Shown here piece by piece: positions 1 through 7,098 of a DNA stretch of 64,000 bases. The translations under genes were made by a program, and so were the position numbers. This DNA is from Rufibacter hautae (GTDB lineage Bacteria; Bacteroidota; Bacteroidia; Cytophagales; Hymenobacteraceae). A model generated the notes under the pieces. It was not told where the DNA came from and did no database searches. It saw only the letters and a program-made list of their open reading frames with translations. Position 1 is the stretch's first letter. Each line of letters starts with the position of its first letter. Where the stretch lies: NCBI RefSeq assembly GCF_008271695.1, contig NZ_VKKY01000001.1, positions 2,226,589 through 2,290,588 of the forward strand, written 5' to 3'.

Positions 1-51
1 CATGGAGGCTTTCGTACTTTTATATCCTCTAACCTCTACGCTGATAGACTT

Positions 52-633
52 ATGAAAAGTATCGCCATTTTTTGCGGGGCCAGCAGCGGCCACCATCCGG
101 TTTACCGTGAAGCCGCCCATGCCCTTGGAACACTGTTTGCCGAGAAAGGCATCCGCTTAGTCTATGGCGGCGGAAAAGTAGGGTTAATGGGCGTCATTGC
201 CGATGCCGTTTTAGCCGGAGGTGGCGAAGTAGTAGGCGTAATCCCGCAGAGCCTGGTAGACATGGAGGTGGCGCATATCGGCCTTACCAAACTGCACGTG
301 GTACAGACCATGCACGAGCGCAAAGCCCTGATGGCCGCTGAGTCAGACGCTTTTGTAGCCATGCCCGGCGGCTTCGGGACCTTTGACGAGTTCTGCGAGA
401 TCGTGACCTGGAACCAGTTGAAAATCATCCAAAAGCCTGCGGCCTTGTTCAACGTGAACGGCTACTTCAATCCGTTCCTGCAGATGATGGACCACAGCGT
501 CACCGAAGGGTTTGTGAAAGCCGAGCAGCGCAACAACATCATCATCGCTGATAAAGGCGAGGACTTACTAGACCAAATCCTGAACCATTCACCCATCATC
601 ACTGAGAAGTGGGTAGATTTCAAGCGGATTTAA
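52..633 (+). CDS. LOG-family (TIGR00730) Rossmann-fold protein
   Basis: The 193-residue product matches the LOG/TIGR00730 family, whose studied members hydrolyse the N-glycosidic bond of cytokinin-type nucleoside 5'-monophosphates. The glycine-rich segment GGGKVGLMG (about residues 40-48) and the family signature PGGFGTFDE (about 105-113) are intact, including the Glu that ends the motif. It is the usual length and has no signal peptide, so it should be cytosolic. The start at 52 puts MKSIAIFCGASSG, the canonical N-terminus, first. In bacteria without cytokinin signalling the physiological substrate is usually unknown. A palindromic repeat follows the stop directly. Confidence 0.9.
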   Translation: MKSIAIFCGASSGHHPVYREAAHALGTLFAEKGIRLVYGGGKVGLMGVIADAVLAGGGEVVGVIPQSLVDMEVAHIGLTKLHVVQTMHERKALMAAESDAFVAMPGGFGTFDEFCEIVTWNQLKIIQKPAALFNVNGYFNPFLQMMDHSVTEGFVKAEQRNNIIIADKGEDLLDQILNHSPIITEKWVDFKRI

Positions 634-638
634 GTTTT

Positions 639-676
639 CGGTTTTAAGTGCGTTTTTCAGAAAAGAGGCGTTAAGG
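639..676. repeat. Degenerate copy of the ~38-bp palindromic element
   Basis: This starts 6 bases after the stop of the LOG-family gene. Its left part resembles CGGTTTTAAGTGCG, its centre TTTTTCAGAAAAG, and its right arm is decayed. It belongs to the family whose best copy is at 36139-36176. Confidence 0.5.
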
Positions 677-704
677 GGCTATACATCAGAACCAGCTAAT
701 CAAT

Positions 705-1097
705 ATGAGGTATTTGCTAGTAATGTCATTCCTCCTGTTTGCCAGCATGAGTGTCTTTGCCCAGAAACAGGAGATGATCATTCGGTTGTCAGAATTGGAG
801 ATTGACTCTAAGTACCTTGACGAATATAACAAGATTCTGCAGGAGGAAGCGGAGGCATCCGTGCGTTTAGAACCGGGTGTCATTTCCATTTTCCCGATGT
901 CTCTGAAGGAGGCTCCGAACCAGATCAGAATCGTGGAAATATACGCGAACAAAGCAGCGTATGAGTCGCATTTGAAAACTCCGCACTTTCAGAAGTACAA
1001 AACCACCACGCTTAAAATGGTGAAAAACCTGAAGCTGATAGACATGACTGCCTTAGATGCAGACACAATGAAAAAGATATTCCATAAGTTGAAGTAA
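705..1097 (+). CDS. Exported antibiotic biosynthesis monooxygenase (ABM)-domain protein
   Basis: The 130-residue protein has a signal peptide (residues 1-19, cleavage likely after SVFA before QKQ). One ferredoxin-like ABM/YgiN domain follows: EEAEASVRLEPGVISI, then IVEIYANKAAYESHLKTPHF. The spacing of the E-PG-I motif and the conserved AYxxHLxTPHF is typical of putative quinol monooxygenases. These are small cofactor-less dimers, and the substrate cannot be read from sequence. Export to the periplasm is unusual for ABM proteins but is seen in Bacteroidota. It stands alone and ends against a bidirectional terminator shared with hemH. Confidence 0.8.
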   Translation: MRYLLVMSFLLFASMSVFAQKQEMIIRLSELEIDSKYLDEYNKILQEEAEASVRLEPGVISIFPMSLKEAPNQIRIVEIYANKAAYESHLKTPHFQKYKTTTLKMVKNLKLIDMTALDADTMKKIFHKLK

Positions 1098-1204
1098 AAT
1101 CAATCTTCTAGGACTCAACTAGAGGGGTGTAGGCATCAATAGTGAGCAGTAACCTTCAACTTATCGCTTTGCTTGCATTAGGTAGAAGTATTGAAAACAA
1201 GAAT

Positions 1205-1245
1205 AAAAAGAGAAGCCCGAGCATTTGCCCGGGCTTCTCTTTTTA
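1205..1245. terminator. Bidirectional rho-independent terminator
   Basis: The stem AGAGAAGCCCG pairs with CGGGCTTCTCT and is flanked by A- and T-runs. It lies between the convergent ABM gene (+) and hemH (-), so it can serve both. Confidence 0.85.
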
Positions 1246-1275
1246 ACTCTAATCCGTGCTCCTTGATACAGAAAC

Positions 1276-2304
1276 TTACGCTTCCAGCACCATCTGCGTC
1301 ACGGCATTGATCCAGGTGGGGTGCGTGTTGCAGCTTTCCACCAATTGCCAGTGCTCTCCGCCGGCAGCCTCAAACTCCTCCTTGAATTCCTTGCCTACTT
1401 CAATGGTGGTTTCCAAACAATCGGCGACAAAGGCAGGGCTGAATGCCAGAACACTTTTCACTCCGGCAGCGGCCAGGTCTTTCAGAATGAAGTCGGTGTA
1501 GGGTTGCAGCCATGGGTCTTTGCCCAGACGGGACTGGAACGACACGGTGTACTTGTCCTCGGGGATGTTCAGGGCCTTGGCCAGTTGGCGGGAGGTCTCA
1601 AAACACTGGGCCCGATAGCAGTAGCGGTTTCGGCTGTGGTACGTGTTGCAGCAGGCTCCTAGCTGGCAATAGCCTTTGGTGCTTGCCTTCAAAATCTGGC
1701 GCTCCGGCAAGCCGTGGTAACTGAAGACAAAATGGTCATAGTCGCGCTTGGCCATGTGCTCACGGGCGATCTCGGTGAAGGTGCCAATAAAGCCCGGGTG
1801 GTTACAAAACGTGCTGATGAAACTTATGTCTGGGATCACCTCCCACTTGCTTACAATCTCCATCACCTTCTCCTGCACAGAACCCGTGCTGGCCGAGGCA
1901 TACTGCGGGAACAGCGGCAGCACCACAATACGGTCCACTACTTTCTCCTGCAGTTCTCTCAGGGCATTTTCAATGCTGGGGCTCTGGTACCGCATGCCAA
2001 AGGCCACGTGGTAATCTTTGCCCAGTTTCTCCTGCACCAGCCGCTGTAAGTCCAATCCGTGGAAAAGCAATGGCGAGCCACGCTCAGTCCAGAGCTGCGC
2101 GTAGATTTTCGCCGATTTTGGGGCCCGGAAAGGGGCGATCACGCCGTTGACCAGCACGTATCTATTGGGCGCCGCAATGTCCAGCACCCGTTTGTCCAAT
2201 AAGAATTCGCGCAGGTATTTGCGCACGTGCGGTACGCTGGGAGAGTCCGGCGTGCCGAGGTTCACTAATAATACTCCTGTTTTGCCAGTGGCTCCACTTT
2301 TCAT
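1276..2304 (-). CDS. hemH: Ferrochelatase
   Basis: The enzyme inserts Fe2+ into protoporphyrin IX, the last step of protohaem synthesis. The 342-residue product starts with VLLVNLGTPDSP and has the catalytic His in SYHGLP (about His197) and the conserved Glu in FVADCLETTIEV (about Glu298). Between them is an enlarged loop with five cysteines (about 213, 218, 219, 229, 234; pattern C-x4-CC-x9-C-x3-C). This could hold an internal [2Fe-2S] cluster, as known for one class of bacterial ferrochelatases. A TAnnTTTG box lies 20 bases upstream. It is monocistronic. Confidence 0.95.
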   Translation of the reverse strand: MKSGATGKTGVLLVNLGTPDSPSVPHVRKYLREFLLDKRVLDIAAPNRYVLVNGVIAPFRAPKSAKIYAQLWTERGSPLLFHGLDLQRLVQEKLGKDYHVAFGMRYQSPSIENALRELQEKVVDRIVVLPLFPQYASASTGSVQEKVMEIVSKWEVIPDISFISTFCNHPGFIGTFTEIAREHMAKRDYDHFVFSYHGLPERQILKASTKGYCQLGACCNTYHSRNRYCYRAQCFETSRQLAKALNIPEDKYTVSFQSRLGKDPWLQPYTDFILKDLAAAGVKSVLAFSPAFVADCLETTIEVGKEFKEEFEAAGGEHWQLVESCNTHPTWINAVTQMVLEA

Positions 2305-2323
2305 ATATGTTCAATTGAGGGCG

Positions 2324-2331
2324 CAAAGATA
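2324..2331 (-). promoter_or_regulatory. Bacteroidota -7 box (TATCTTTG) of hemH
   Basis: On the minus strand this reads TATCTTTG, matching the TAnnTTTG consensus of the Bacteroidota primary sigma factor, 20 bases before the hemH start codon. Confidence 0.6.
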
Positions 2332-2528
2332 CGGATAAGATGAGCTTCGGCATGAGCCAAAGACATGATATGCATCATTTTCCTATAGATATTAACAATG
2401 TCTTATAGAGACGACTACTTAAGTTTCAAGGTTGTTTTCTGGAAAACAAACCAAAAACACATAAGGCCTAAAGCCCGGTAAATGTTTCAAATTTCTGTTG
2501 ACTTACTTTATAAGTAAATCATAAGTCT

Positions 2529-2661
2529 CCGCTGGCGCGAGCGTCCCGCTCGTGTCCACGCGTATTCCTGATCCTCTTCATCAGAACAATAATCTTCCGG
2601 AGCAATCAGCAGGAGTAATCCCGCAATGCGCGCGGACACGAGCGGGACACTCGCGCCAGCG
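2529..2661. repeat. GC-rich REP-like inverted repeat
   Basis: The left arm (about 2529-2562, core GCGAGCGTCCCGCTCGTG) and right arm (about 2628-2661) are reverse complements over about 33 bases with one or two mismatches, separated by about 65 bases. Each arm contains a nested GAGCG/CGCTC palindrome. The arms are far more GC-rich than the surrounding spacer. The arrangement resembles REP pairs mobilised by RAYT-type Y1 transposases, but no such gene is in this window. Confidence 0.7.
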
Positions 2662-2678
2662 GGACCTTTAATATCTTT

Positions 2679-2711
2679 CGGAGCTGTTTTCAAGAAATCG
2701 GCCCTAAAACG
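2679..2711. repeat. Copy of the ~38-bp palindromic element
   Basis: It carries GGAGCTGTTTTCAAGAAATC followed by GGCCCTAAAACG. The right arm matches the consensus and the left arm is shortened. Confidence 0.55.
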
Positions 2712-2779
2712 TAAGGCTGGTTGCTGCGTACCTAAAAGACAGACTTTTAGCTCCTGAGGGAGAACTCATTAAAAAGCGT

Positions 2780-2787
2780 TACCTTTG
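2780..2787 (+). promoter_or_regulatory. Bacteroidota -7 box (TACCTTTG) of era
   Basis: A perfect TAnnTTTG match lies 28 bases before the era start codon. Transcription would begin just upstream of the Shine-Dalgarno sequence, leaving a very short leader. Confidence 0.65.
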
Positions 2788-2801
2788 CAAATTGTTTTAA
2801 A

Positions 2802-2810
2802 AAGGAGGTG
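2802..2810 (+). promoter_or_regulatory. Exceptionally strong Shine-Dalgarno of era
   Basis: AAGGAGGTG lies 4 bases before the era ATG and can pair with nine bases (CACCUCCUU) of the 16S rRNA 3' end. I see no comparable site in front of the other genes here, as expected in Bacteroidota, where the anti-Shine-Dalgarno is normally sequestered. Confidence 0.85.
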
Positions 2811-2814
2811 AAAA

Positions 2815-3705
2815 ATGGCAGAGAAGCCGCACAAAGCAGGGTTTGTAAGCATCATAGGCAAGCCTAACGTAGGCAAGTCCACGTTGATGAACGTGATGGT
2901 AGGCGAGAAACTCTCCATCATCACCTCAAAAGCCCAGACCACCCGCCACCGCATCATGGGAATCCTGAACGCAGAGGATTTCCAGATTGTGTACTCAGAT
3001 ACCCCCGGTATCATCCAGCCGCAGTATGAGTTGCATGAGTCCATGATGCGCTTCGTACACGCTTCCCTGGAAGATGCCGACGTGATTCTGTTCGTGACCG
3101 ATATCTACGAGAAGCACGACGAGAGCGAGGTGGTGGAGCGCTTGCGCAAAGCCAAAGCCCCCATTCTGCTGCTCATCAACAAAATTGACCAGGCCACGCA
3201 GGAAGAGGTAGAAGCCAAGATTGCGTACTGGAAAGAGCAACTACCTGCCCAGGAGTACATGCCCATCTCGGCGCTGCACAGCCAGGGCACGCCCGGCGTG
3301 TTCCAGAAGATTCTGGACCTGCTGCCCGAGCATCCGGCGTATTATCCCAAAGATGAACTAACCGACAAGCCTGAGCGTTTCTTTGCGGCCGAGATGGTGC
3401 GCGAGAAGATCTTCCTCAACTACAAAAAGGAAATCCCTTACAGTTGCGAGGTGGTCATTGAGGAGTTCAAGGAAGACGATGACATCATTAGAATGCGGGC
3501 CGAAATCAGTGTGGAGCGCAAAAGCCAGAAAGGCATTGTCATTGGTGACAAAGGCGCTGCGCTCAAGAAAGTAGGTACCCAGGCCCGCATAGACATGGAA
3601 GAGTTCTTCGGCAAAAAAGTGTTCCTGGACCTCTACGTGCGCGTGAACGAGAACTGGCGCGCCGACAAACGCCTTCTGGACCGTTTCGGCTATAACAGCA
3701 TTTAG
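2815..3705 (+). CDS. era: GTPase Era, 30S ribosome assembly factor
   Basis: Era is an essential GTPase that binds the 3' end of 16S rRNA during 30S maturation. The 296-residue product has G1 GKPNVGKS (about residues 15-22), G3 DTPG, G4 NKID, and a C-terminal KH domain with a GxxG loop in VIGDKGAALKKVG. Length and domain order are typical. Start choice is supported by a strong Shine-Dalgarno and a -7 box upstream. The gene lies just upstream of der, another ribosome-assembly GTPase, but a hairpin and about 250 bases separate them. The strong ribosome-binding site is unusual and may mean control by free anti-SD. Confidence 0.97.
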   Translation: MAEKPHKAGFVSIIGKPNVGKSTLMNVMVGEKLSIITSKAQTTRHRIMGILNAEDFQIVYSDTPGIIQPQYELHESMMRFVHASLEDADVILFVTDIYEKHDESEVVERLRKAKAPILLLINKIDQATQEEVEAKIAYWKEQLPAQEYMPISALHSQGTPGVFQKILDLLPEHPAYYPKDELTDKPERFFAAEMVREKIFLNYKKEIPYSCEVVIEEFKEDDDIIRMRAEISVERKSQKGIVIGDKGAALKKVGTQARIDMEEFFGKKVFLDLYVRVNENWRADKRLLDRFGYNSI

Positions 3706-3717
3706 ATTTGATTATTT

Positions 3718-3765
3718 GGAGATGTGAACATGTGCAAATTCATAATTACACATGTTCATATCTCC
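3718..3765. terminator. Long hairpin downstream of era
   Basis: GGAGATGTGAACATGTG (3718-3734) pairs with CACATGTTCATATCTCC (3749-3765) with one mismatch and a 14-base loop. It begins 12 bases after the era stop. There is no strong T-run, so it may be a terminator or a repeat arm. The 17-base motif that follows also occurs twice at 9.3-9.4 kb. Confidence 0.55.
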
Positions 3766-3908
3766 TTTCAGGATGACAAAAAGAAGAAATTGTAAATGAA
3801 GTAGTTGCGATTGGAGAGAAGCTCAGAGATGATCAATCAACAATCAGCAATTAACAATACCAACAATTCCCTAGCGGCGCCACGAAGGCGATACCGCAGG
3901 TTTAACCC

Positions 3909-3948
3909 GCGTTTTGGGAGCGATTCCCGAAAAGGAGCCTCAAAACGC
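3909..3948. repeat. Copy of the ~38-bp palindromic element before der
   Basis: The outer arms GCGTTTTGGG and the 3' CAAAACGC pair. The centre is GATTCCCGAAAAGG. It ends 14 bases before the der ATG. Confidence 0.65.
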
Positions 3949-3962
3949 ACATTCCAATTGAT

Positions 3963-5276
3963 ATGGCACAAAATACAATCGCCATTGTAGGACGCCCCAA
4001 CGTGGGCAAATCAACCCTGTTTAACCGTTTGGTAGGTCAGCGCAAAGCCATCATGGACAACGTGAGCGGCGTAACCCGTGACCGTCACTATGGCCACGGC
4101 GAGTGGACAGGCAAATATTTTACTGTCATTGACACCGGCGGATACGTGCACGGGTCAGATGATATTTTTGAGGAGGAGATCCGCAAGCAGGTGGAACTGG
4201 CCATCAAAGAGGCTGATGTGATCCTGTTCATGGTAGACGTGGAGGCGGGCCTCACCGGTCTGGACGAGGAGTTCGCCAACGTGTTGCGCCGCACCGATAA
4301 GCCGGTGTACATTGTGGCCAACAAAGCCGATACGCACTCCCGCGGTCACTTGTCTGGCGAGTTTTACGCGCTGGGTTTTGAGAACGAAATCTTTCCGGTT
4401 TCCAGCCAGAACGGCTCGGGCACCGGTGAGTTGTTGGACGCCGTGGTGTCCCACTTCCCAGAAGAAGGCATTGAGAACCCAGAGGCCGGTATTCCGCGCA
4501 TCGCGGTGGTGGGTAGACCCAACGTGGGTAAATCCTCGTTCGTGAACCTGCTGTTGGGCGAAGACCGCAACATTGTGACCGATATTGCCGGCACCACCCG
4601 TGACTCTATTCACTCGCACTACAACGCGTACGGCAAGGAGTTCATCATTGTGGATACCGCCGGTCTCCGGAAGAAAAGCAAAGTGCATGAGGACATTGAG
4701 TTCTACTCGGTGCTGCGTTCGGTGCGTGCGCTGGAGGAAAGCGATGTAGTCATTGTGATGCTGGACGCCACCCGCGGCATTGAGGCCCAGGACATGAACA
4801 TCATCGGTCTGGCCGATAAAAACCGCAAGGGTCTGGTGATTCTGGTGAACAAGTGGGACCTGGTGGAGAAAGAAACCAACACCATGCGTGACATGGAGAA
4901 CGCCATCAGGGAGAAGATCGCGCCTATCGCGTACCCGCCCATCGTGTTCATCTCGGTGCTGAACAAGCAGCGCGTGCACAAGGCCATTGAGACCGCTATT
5001 CAGGTACACGAGAACCGGTCCATGAAGATCCCGACCTCCAAGCTGAACGATGCCATGCTGAAGGAGATTGAGCGCTATCAGCCGCCGTCCATCAAGGGCA
5101 AATTTGTGAAGATAAAGTACGTGACGCAGTTGCCTACCAACACGCCTACGTTCGCGTTTTTCTGCAACCTGCCGCAGTACATCAAAGAGTCTTACACCAG
5201 GTACCTGGAAAACCGCCTGCGCGAGCATTTTGGTTTTGAAGGCGTGCCCGTTAACTTAGTATTCAGAAAGAAATAA
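3963..5276 (+). CDS. der: GTPase Der (EngA), 50S ribosome assembly
   Basis: This is an essential tandem-GTPase needed for 50S subunit assembly. The 437-residue product has a first G domain (GRPNVGKST near residue 10, DTGG, NKAD), a second G domain (GRPNVGKSS near residue 183, DTAG, NKWD) and a C-terminal KH-like domain ending VNLVFRKK. This is the full-length family architecture. The ATG at 3963 places the canonical N-terminus MAQNTIAIVGRPNVGKS at the start. A palindromic repeat sits immediately upstream. A long antisense open frame inside it is a codon-bias shadow. Confidence 0.97.
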   Translation: MAQNTIAIVGRPNVGKSTLFNRLVGQRKAIMDNVSGVTRDRHYGHGEWTGKYFTVIDTGGYVHGSDDIFEEEIRKQVELAIKEADVILFMVDVEAGLTGLDEEFANVLRRTDKPVYIVANKADTHSRGHLSGEFYALGFENEIFPVSSQNGSGTGELLDAVVSHFPEEGIENPEAGIPRIAVVGRPNVGKSSFVNLLLGEDRNIVTDIAGTTRDSIHSHYNAYGKEFIIVDTAGLRKKSKVHEDIEFYSVLRSVRALEESDVVIVMLDATRGIEAQDMNIIGLADKNRKGLVILVNKWDLVEKETNTMRDMENAIREKIAPIAYPPIVFISVLNKQRVHKAIETAIQVHENRSMKIPTSKLNDAMLKEIERYQPPSIKGKFVKIKYVTQLPTNTPTFAFFCNLPQYIKESYTRYLENRLREHFGFEGVPVNLVFRKK

Positions 5277-5341
5277 GCAGGCACTGCTCTTTTCTTTCTA
5301 CCTGCGACTTACGTACTACCTAACCCTGTATTATTAATTTT

Positions 5342-5542
5342 ATGAGGACCCTATTTACTGTAGTGGCAGCAGCAGTTTTACTGTCTTTTTCTGCCTGTGA
5401 ATCAAAAGAAGCCCAGGAAACGGAGGCCCCTACCTCTGCTACCATGGAGGATGCCACCACCGCCACGGATGTTGCCGAGACCACGGCGGCACCCATTGAC
5501 ACTACCGGACTGGGCACCGATTCTCTGTCTACTGAGAAATAA
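5342..5542 (+). CDS. Small lipoprotein, Thr/Ala-rich
   Basis: The 66-residue protein has a lipoprotein signal: hydrophobic LFTVVAAAVLLSF, then lipobox FSAC (Cys about residue 19). The mature part is short, acidic and low-complexity, rich in Thr, Ala, Glu and Asp. The function is not known. It is the first of three similar small lipoproteins in a row (next at 5800 and 6045) that share lipobox FSAC/ASCDS-type ends and disordered acidic tails. Its own terminator follows, so it is transcribed separately from the next two. Confidence 0.75.
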   Translation: MRTLFTVVAAAVLLSFSACESKEAQETEAPTSATMEDATTATDVAETTAAPIDTTGLGTDSLSTEK

Positions 5543-5567
5543 GTTTAATTCTTAGATAATACCATGC

Positions 5568-5620
5568 GCAAAGGCGCGGACCGCTCCTGATTGAGTTCAG
5601 GAAGGGTCTGCGCCTTTGTT
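5568..5620 (+). terminator. Rho-independent terminator
   Basis: Stem CAAAGGCGCGGACC pairs with GGGTCTGCGCCTTTG. The loop carries a second small stem (TCCTGA/TCAGGA). It lies 26 bases after the 66-residue lipoprotein gene. Confidence 0.8.
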
Positions 5621-5799
5621 CGTTTAAAAAGAATGTGATTGCATTGTTCCTATATCAGGTCTGGGAAATATATCTATTTTCACATACACGCGTATACATG
5701 CCCAAGAAGCATTTATCCTCCTGTGTAAATCCTTCATTTACCACGGTTTACAGAGGAGCGTGCCTAGAAAAAGATTATCCGTTCAGACAAAATAAAACT

Positions 5800-5994
5800 A
5801 TGAAAAAGACATTGGTTCTGGTTGCTTTCCTGGGGGGCGTGGTAAGTTTCTCCGCCTGTGACTCTAAAAAAGAAAACAACATGGAGCAGCAAGCTGAGAA
5901 AGTAGAAACTCACGCCGAGATGGCCGGAGACACTGCTCTGGCCAGACAAGCCAGACAAGCCAAGGACAGCGTTGACCAAGTGGATCCGGAATAA
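5800..5994 (+). CDS. Small lipoprotein paralogue 2
   Basis: The 64-residue protein begins MKKTLVLVAFLGG with lipobox SFSACDSKKE. The mature part is charged (EQQAEKVETHAEMAGD, then ARQARQAKDSVDQVDPE). The open frame extends upstream to 5635, but the ATG at 5800 gives a proper signal peptide. It is also preceded by the same AAATAAAACTATGAAAAAGA context as the gene at 6045, so I use 5800. The two genes look like a tandem duplication (shared leader, KENN/KENQ, and ending DSVDxxDP). The function is unknown; it should be an outer-membrane or periplasmic lipoprotein. Confidence 0.75.
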   Translation: MKKTLVLVAFLGGVVSFSACDSKKENNMEQQAEKVETHAEMAGDTALARQARQAKDSVDQVDPE

Positions 5995-6044
5995 ACCGAA
6001 CCAGATCCCTCTCCCGCACTTTTGACCATAAACGAAATAAAACT

Positions 6045-6239
6045 ATGAAAAAGACATTCTTGATGGTGGCCATGGCCGCTGGTATGATGACGTTTGCCTC
6101 TTGTGATTCTGCCAAGGAGAACCAGGTAGAAGACCAGACCGAGAAAACCGAAGACATTCAAGACGATGCCGATAACCCCGGCCCTGAAGAAGCAGCCGAA
6201 GAACGGGAAGACAGCGTTGACGCTGCTGATCCTAACTAA
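6045..6239 (+). CDS. Small lipoprotein paralogue 3
   Basis: The 64-residue protein begins MKKTFLMVAMAAGMM with lipobox TFASCDSAKE. The acidic, probably disordered mature part ends EDSVDAADPN. It lies 50 bases after paralogue 2 with an almost identical ATG context, so the pair is likely a recent tandem duplication and probably co-transcribed. A strong terminator follows. No known function; the family is common and poorly described in Bacteroidota. Confidence 0.75.
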   Translation: MKKTFLMVAMAAGMMTFASCDSAKENQVEDQTEKTEDIQDDADNPGPEEAAEEREDSVDAADPN

Positions 6240-6260
6240 GCTCTTCTGTTAGAACAAAAA

Positions 6261-6294
6261 AGAGACGGCGCCCCAGGGTGCCGTCTCTTTTTTT
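6261..6294. terminator. Strong rho-independent terminator
   Basis: AGAGACGGCGCC pairs with GGTGCCGTCTCT and is followed by seven T. A-residues precede it, so it can also end the minus-strand gene at 6379-6948. Confidence 0.9.
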
Positions 6295-6340
6295 ATGCCT
6301 GTGGTAGAATGGGTAAAGATTCCTTCACCGATGGGCAGCT

Positions 6341-6380
6341 GCGTTTTAGGGCTGTTTAGAGGAAAACGGCACCAAAACTC
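6341..6380. repeat. Copy of the ~38-bp palindromic element
   Basis: Left arm GCGTTTTAGGGCTGTTTAGA, right arm GGAAAACGGCACCAAAACTC. It abuts the stop of the minus-strand gene at 6379 and precedes a terminator on that strand. Confidence 0.6.
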
Positions 6381-6948
6381 AAGCCCCCAATCGCCGCTGG
6401 ATCATGCTGTCTACCACGTTGAACAACTGCGGCGGCGCCAGGGTGCGCCACGGAATCTTGTCCAGCCCGCCACCGAAGTTGATGTAATAATCCAAGTGGA
6501 ACTGCTGCATCTCCTGCACCACAAACTCCTGGAACCCGATGGCCGCAATCCAGCCTTCTTCCACTTCCTCAAACCATTCCTCATAGTAAGAGTCATCTGA
6601 GCCGTGGAAATTGAAGACGTTCTCCCCAATAAGGATGTAGTGGTTAATGCCTTCGCCAATCATGAGGTCCAGCACGTTGCGCTTCAAGGTCATGATGTCA
6701 TTGTTGAGGGTATCGTTCCACTCGCCAATGAGTTCTATCACGGCGTAGTTCTCATGGTAATCAACGTACAGTATCTTGATGAAGAGCGTCTCAGAATCAA
6801 TGTCATCCCACTGCGGGTGGATGTAGTACCCGTAGATGGTGTGCGTGTATTCGTTCTCGTTGTTCTCGGCGCCATACAGCGGCGAGCGTTCGTCTTCGGA
6901 GGCCGAGTAAGCCTCTATCCAGTTATAGAAAGGTTCAATGGTGTGCAT
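6379..6948 (-). CDS. Conserved hypothetical acidic protein
   Basis: I do not recognise the family. From the ATG at 6948 the product is 189 residues. It has no signal peptide or membrane segment and is very rich in Asp, Glu, Tyr and Trp (YYEEWFEEVEEGW; WDDIDSETLF), with few Lys. The open frame extends upstream to 7062, but that part runs through the murQ terminator, so the downstream ATG (MHTIEPFYNW) is the likely start. It is probably cytosolic. It follows murQ on the same strand but is separated by a terminator, so is likely its own unit. Confidence 0.7.
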   Translation of the reverse strand: MHTIEPFYNWIEAYSASEDERSPLYGAENNENEYTHTIYGYYIHPQWDDIDSETLFIKILYVDYHENYAVIELIGEWNDTLNNDIMTLKRNVLDLMIGEGINHYILIGENVFNFHGSDDSYYEEWFEEVEEGWIAAIGFQEFVVQEMQQFHLDYYINFGGGLDKIPWRTLAPPQLFNVVDSMIQRRLGA

Positions 6949-7013
6949 GGCAAGAGTGAATGACTGCAGAATTGCATAACGAAGAAACCACTGGGATGGA
7001 TGGCAGAACGGCA

Positions 7014-7048
7014 TAAAAAAAGATCCGCCGGTTACCGGCAGATCTTCC
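7014..7048 (-). terminator. Rho-independent terminator of the murK-murQ unit
   Basis: Read on the minus strand, AAGATCTGCCGGT pairs with ACCGGCGGATCTT, then a T-run of six or more. It lies just past the palindromic element that follows murQ. Confidence 0.85.
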
Positions 7049-7054
7049 TTTGTT

Positions 7055-7093
7055 CGTTTCAAGGCTATTTCCCAGAAAACAGGCTCAAAACAG
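7055..7093. repeat. Copy of the ~38-bp palindromic element after murQ
   Basis: Left arm CGTTTCAAGGCTATTTCCC, right arm AGAAAACAGGCTCAAAACAG. It lies 6 bases from the murQ stop and directly before the terminator on that strand. Confidence 0.65.
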
Positions 7094-7098
7094 AAGTC

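Larger units (their letters stand above)
2332..2779. other. hemH-era intergenic region, repeat-bearing
   Basis: About 450 bases hold no credible gene. The region contains a palindromic-element copy with core TTTTCTGGAAAA near 2424-2460, a GC-rich inverted repeat (2529-2661) and a second palindrome copy (2679-2711). Short open frames here lie in the inverted repeat and are not credible. Confidence 0.7.

Noticed and set aside
2508..2693. 61-codon minus-strand frame between hemH and era
   Set aside because: It is encoded mostly by the REP-like inverted repeat.
4155..5228. Long open frame antisense to der (357 codons)
   Set aside because: It lies wholly inside der. The His/Val/Gln-rich product is the usual mirror of codon bias and has no domain.
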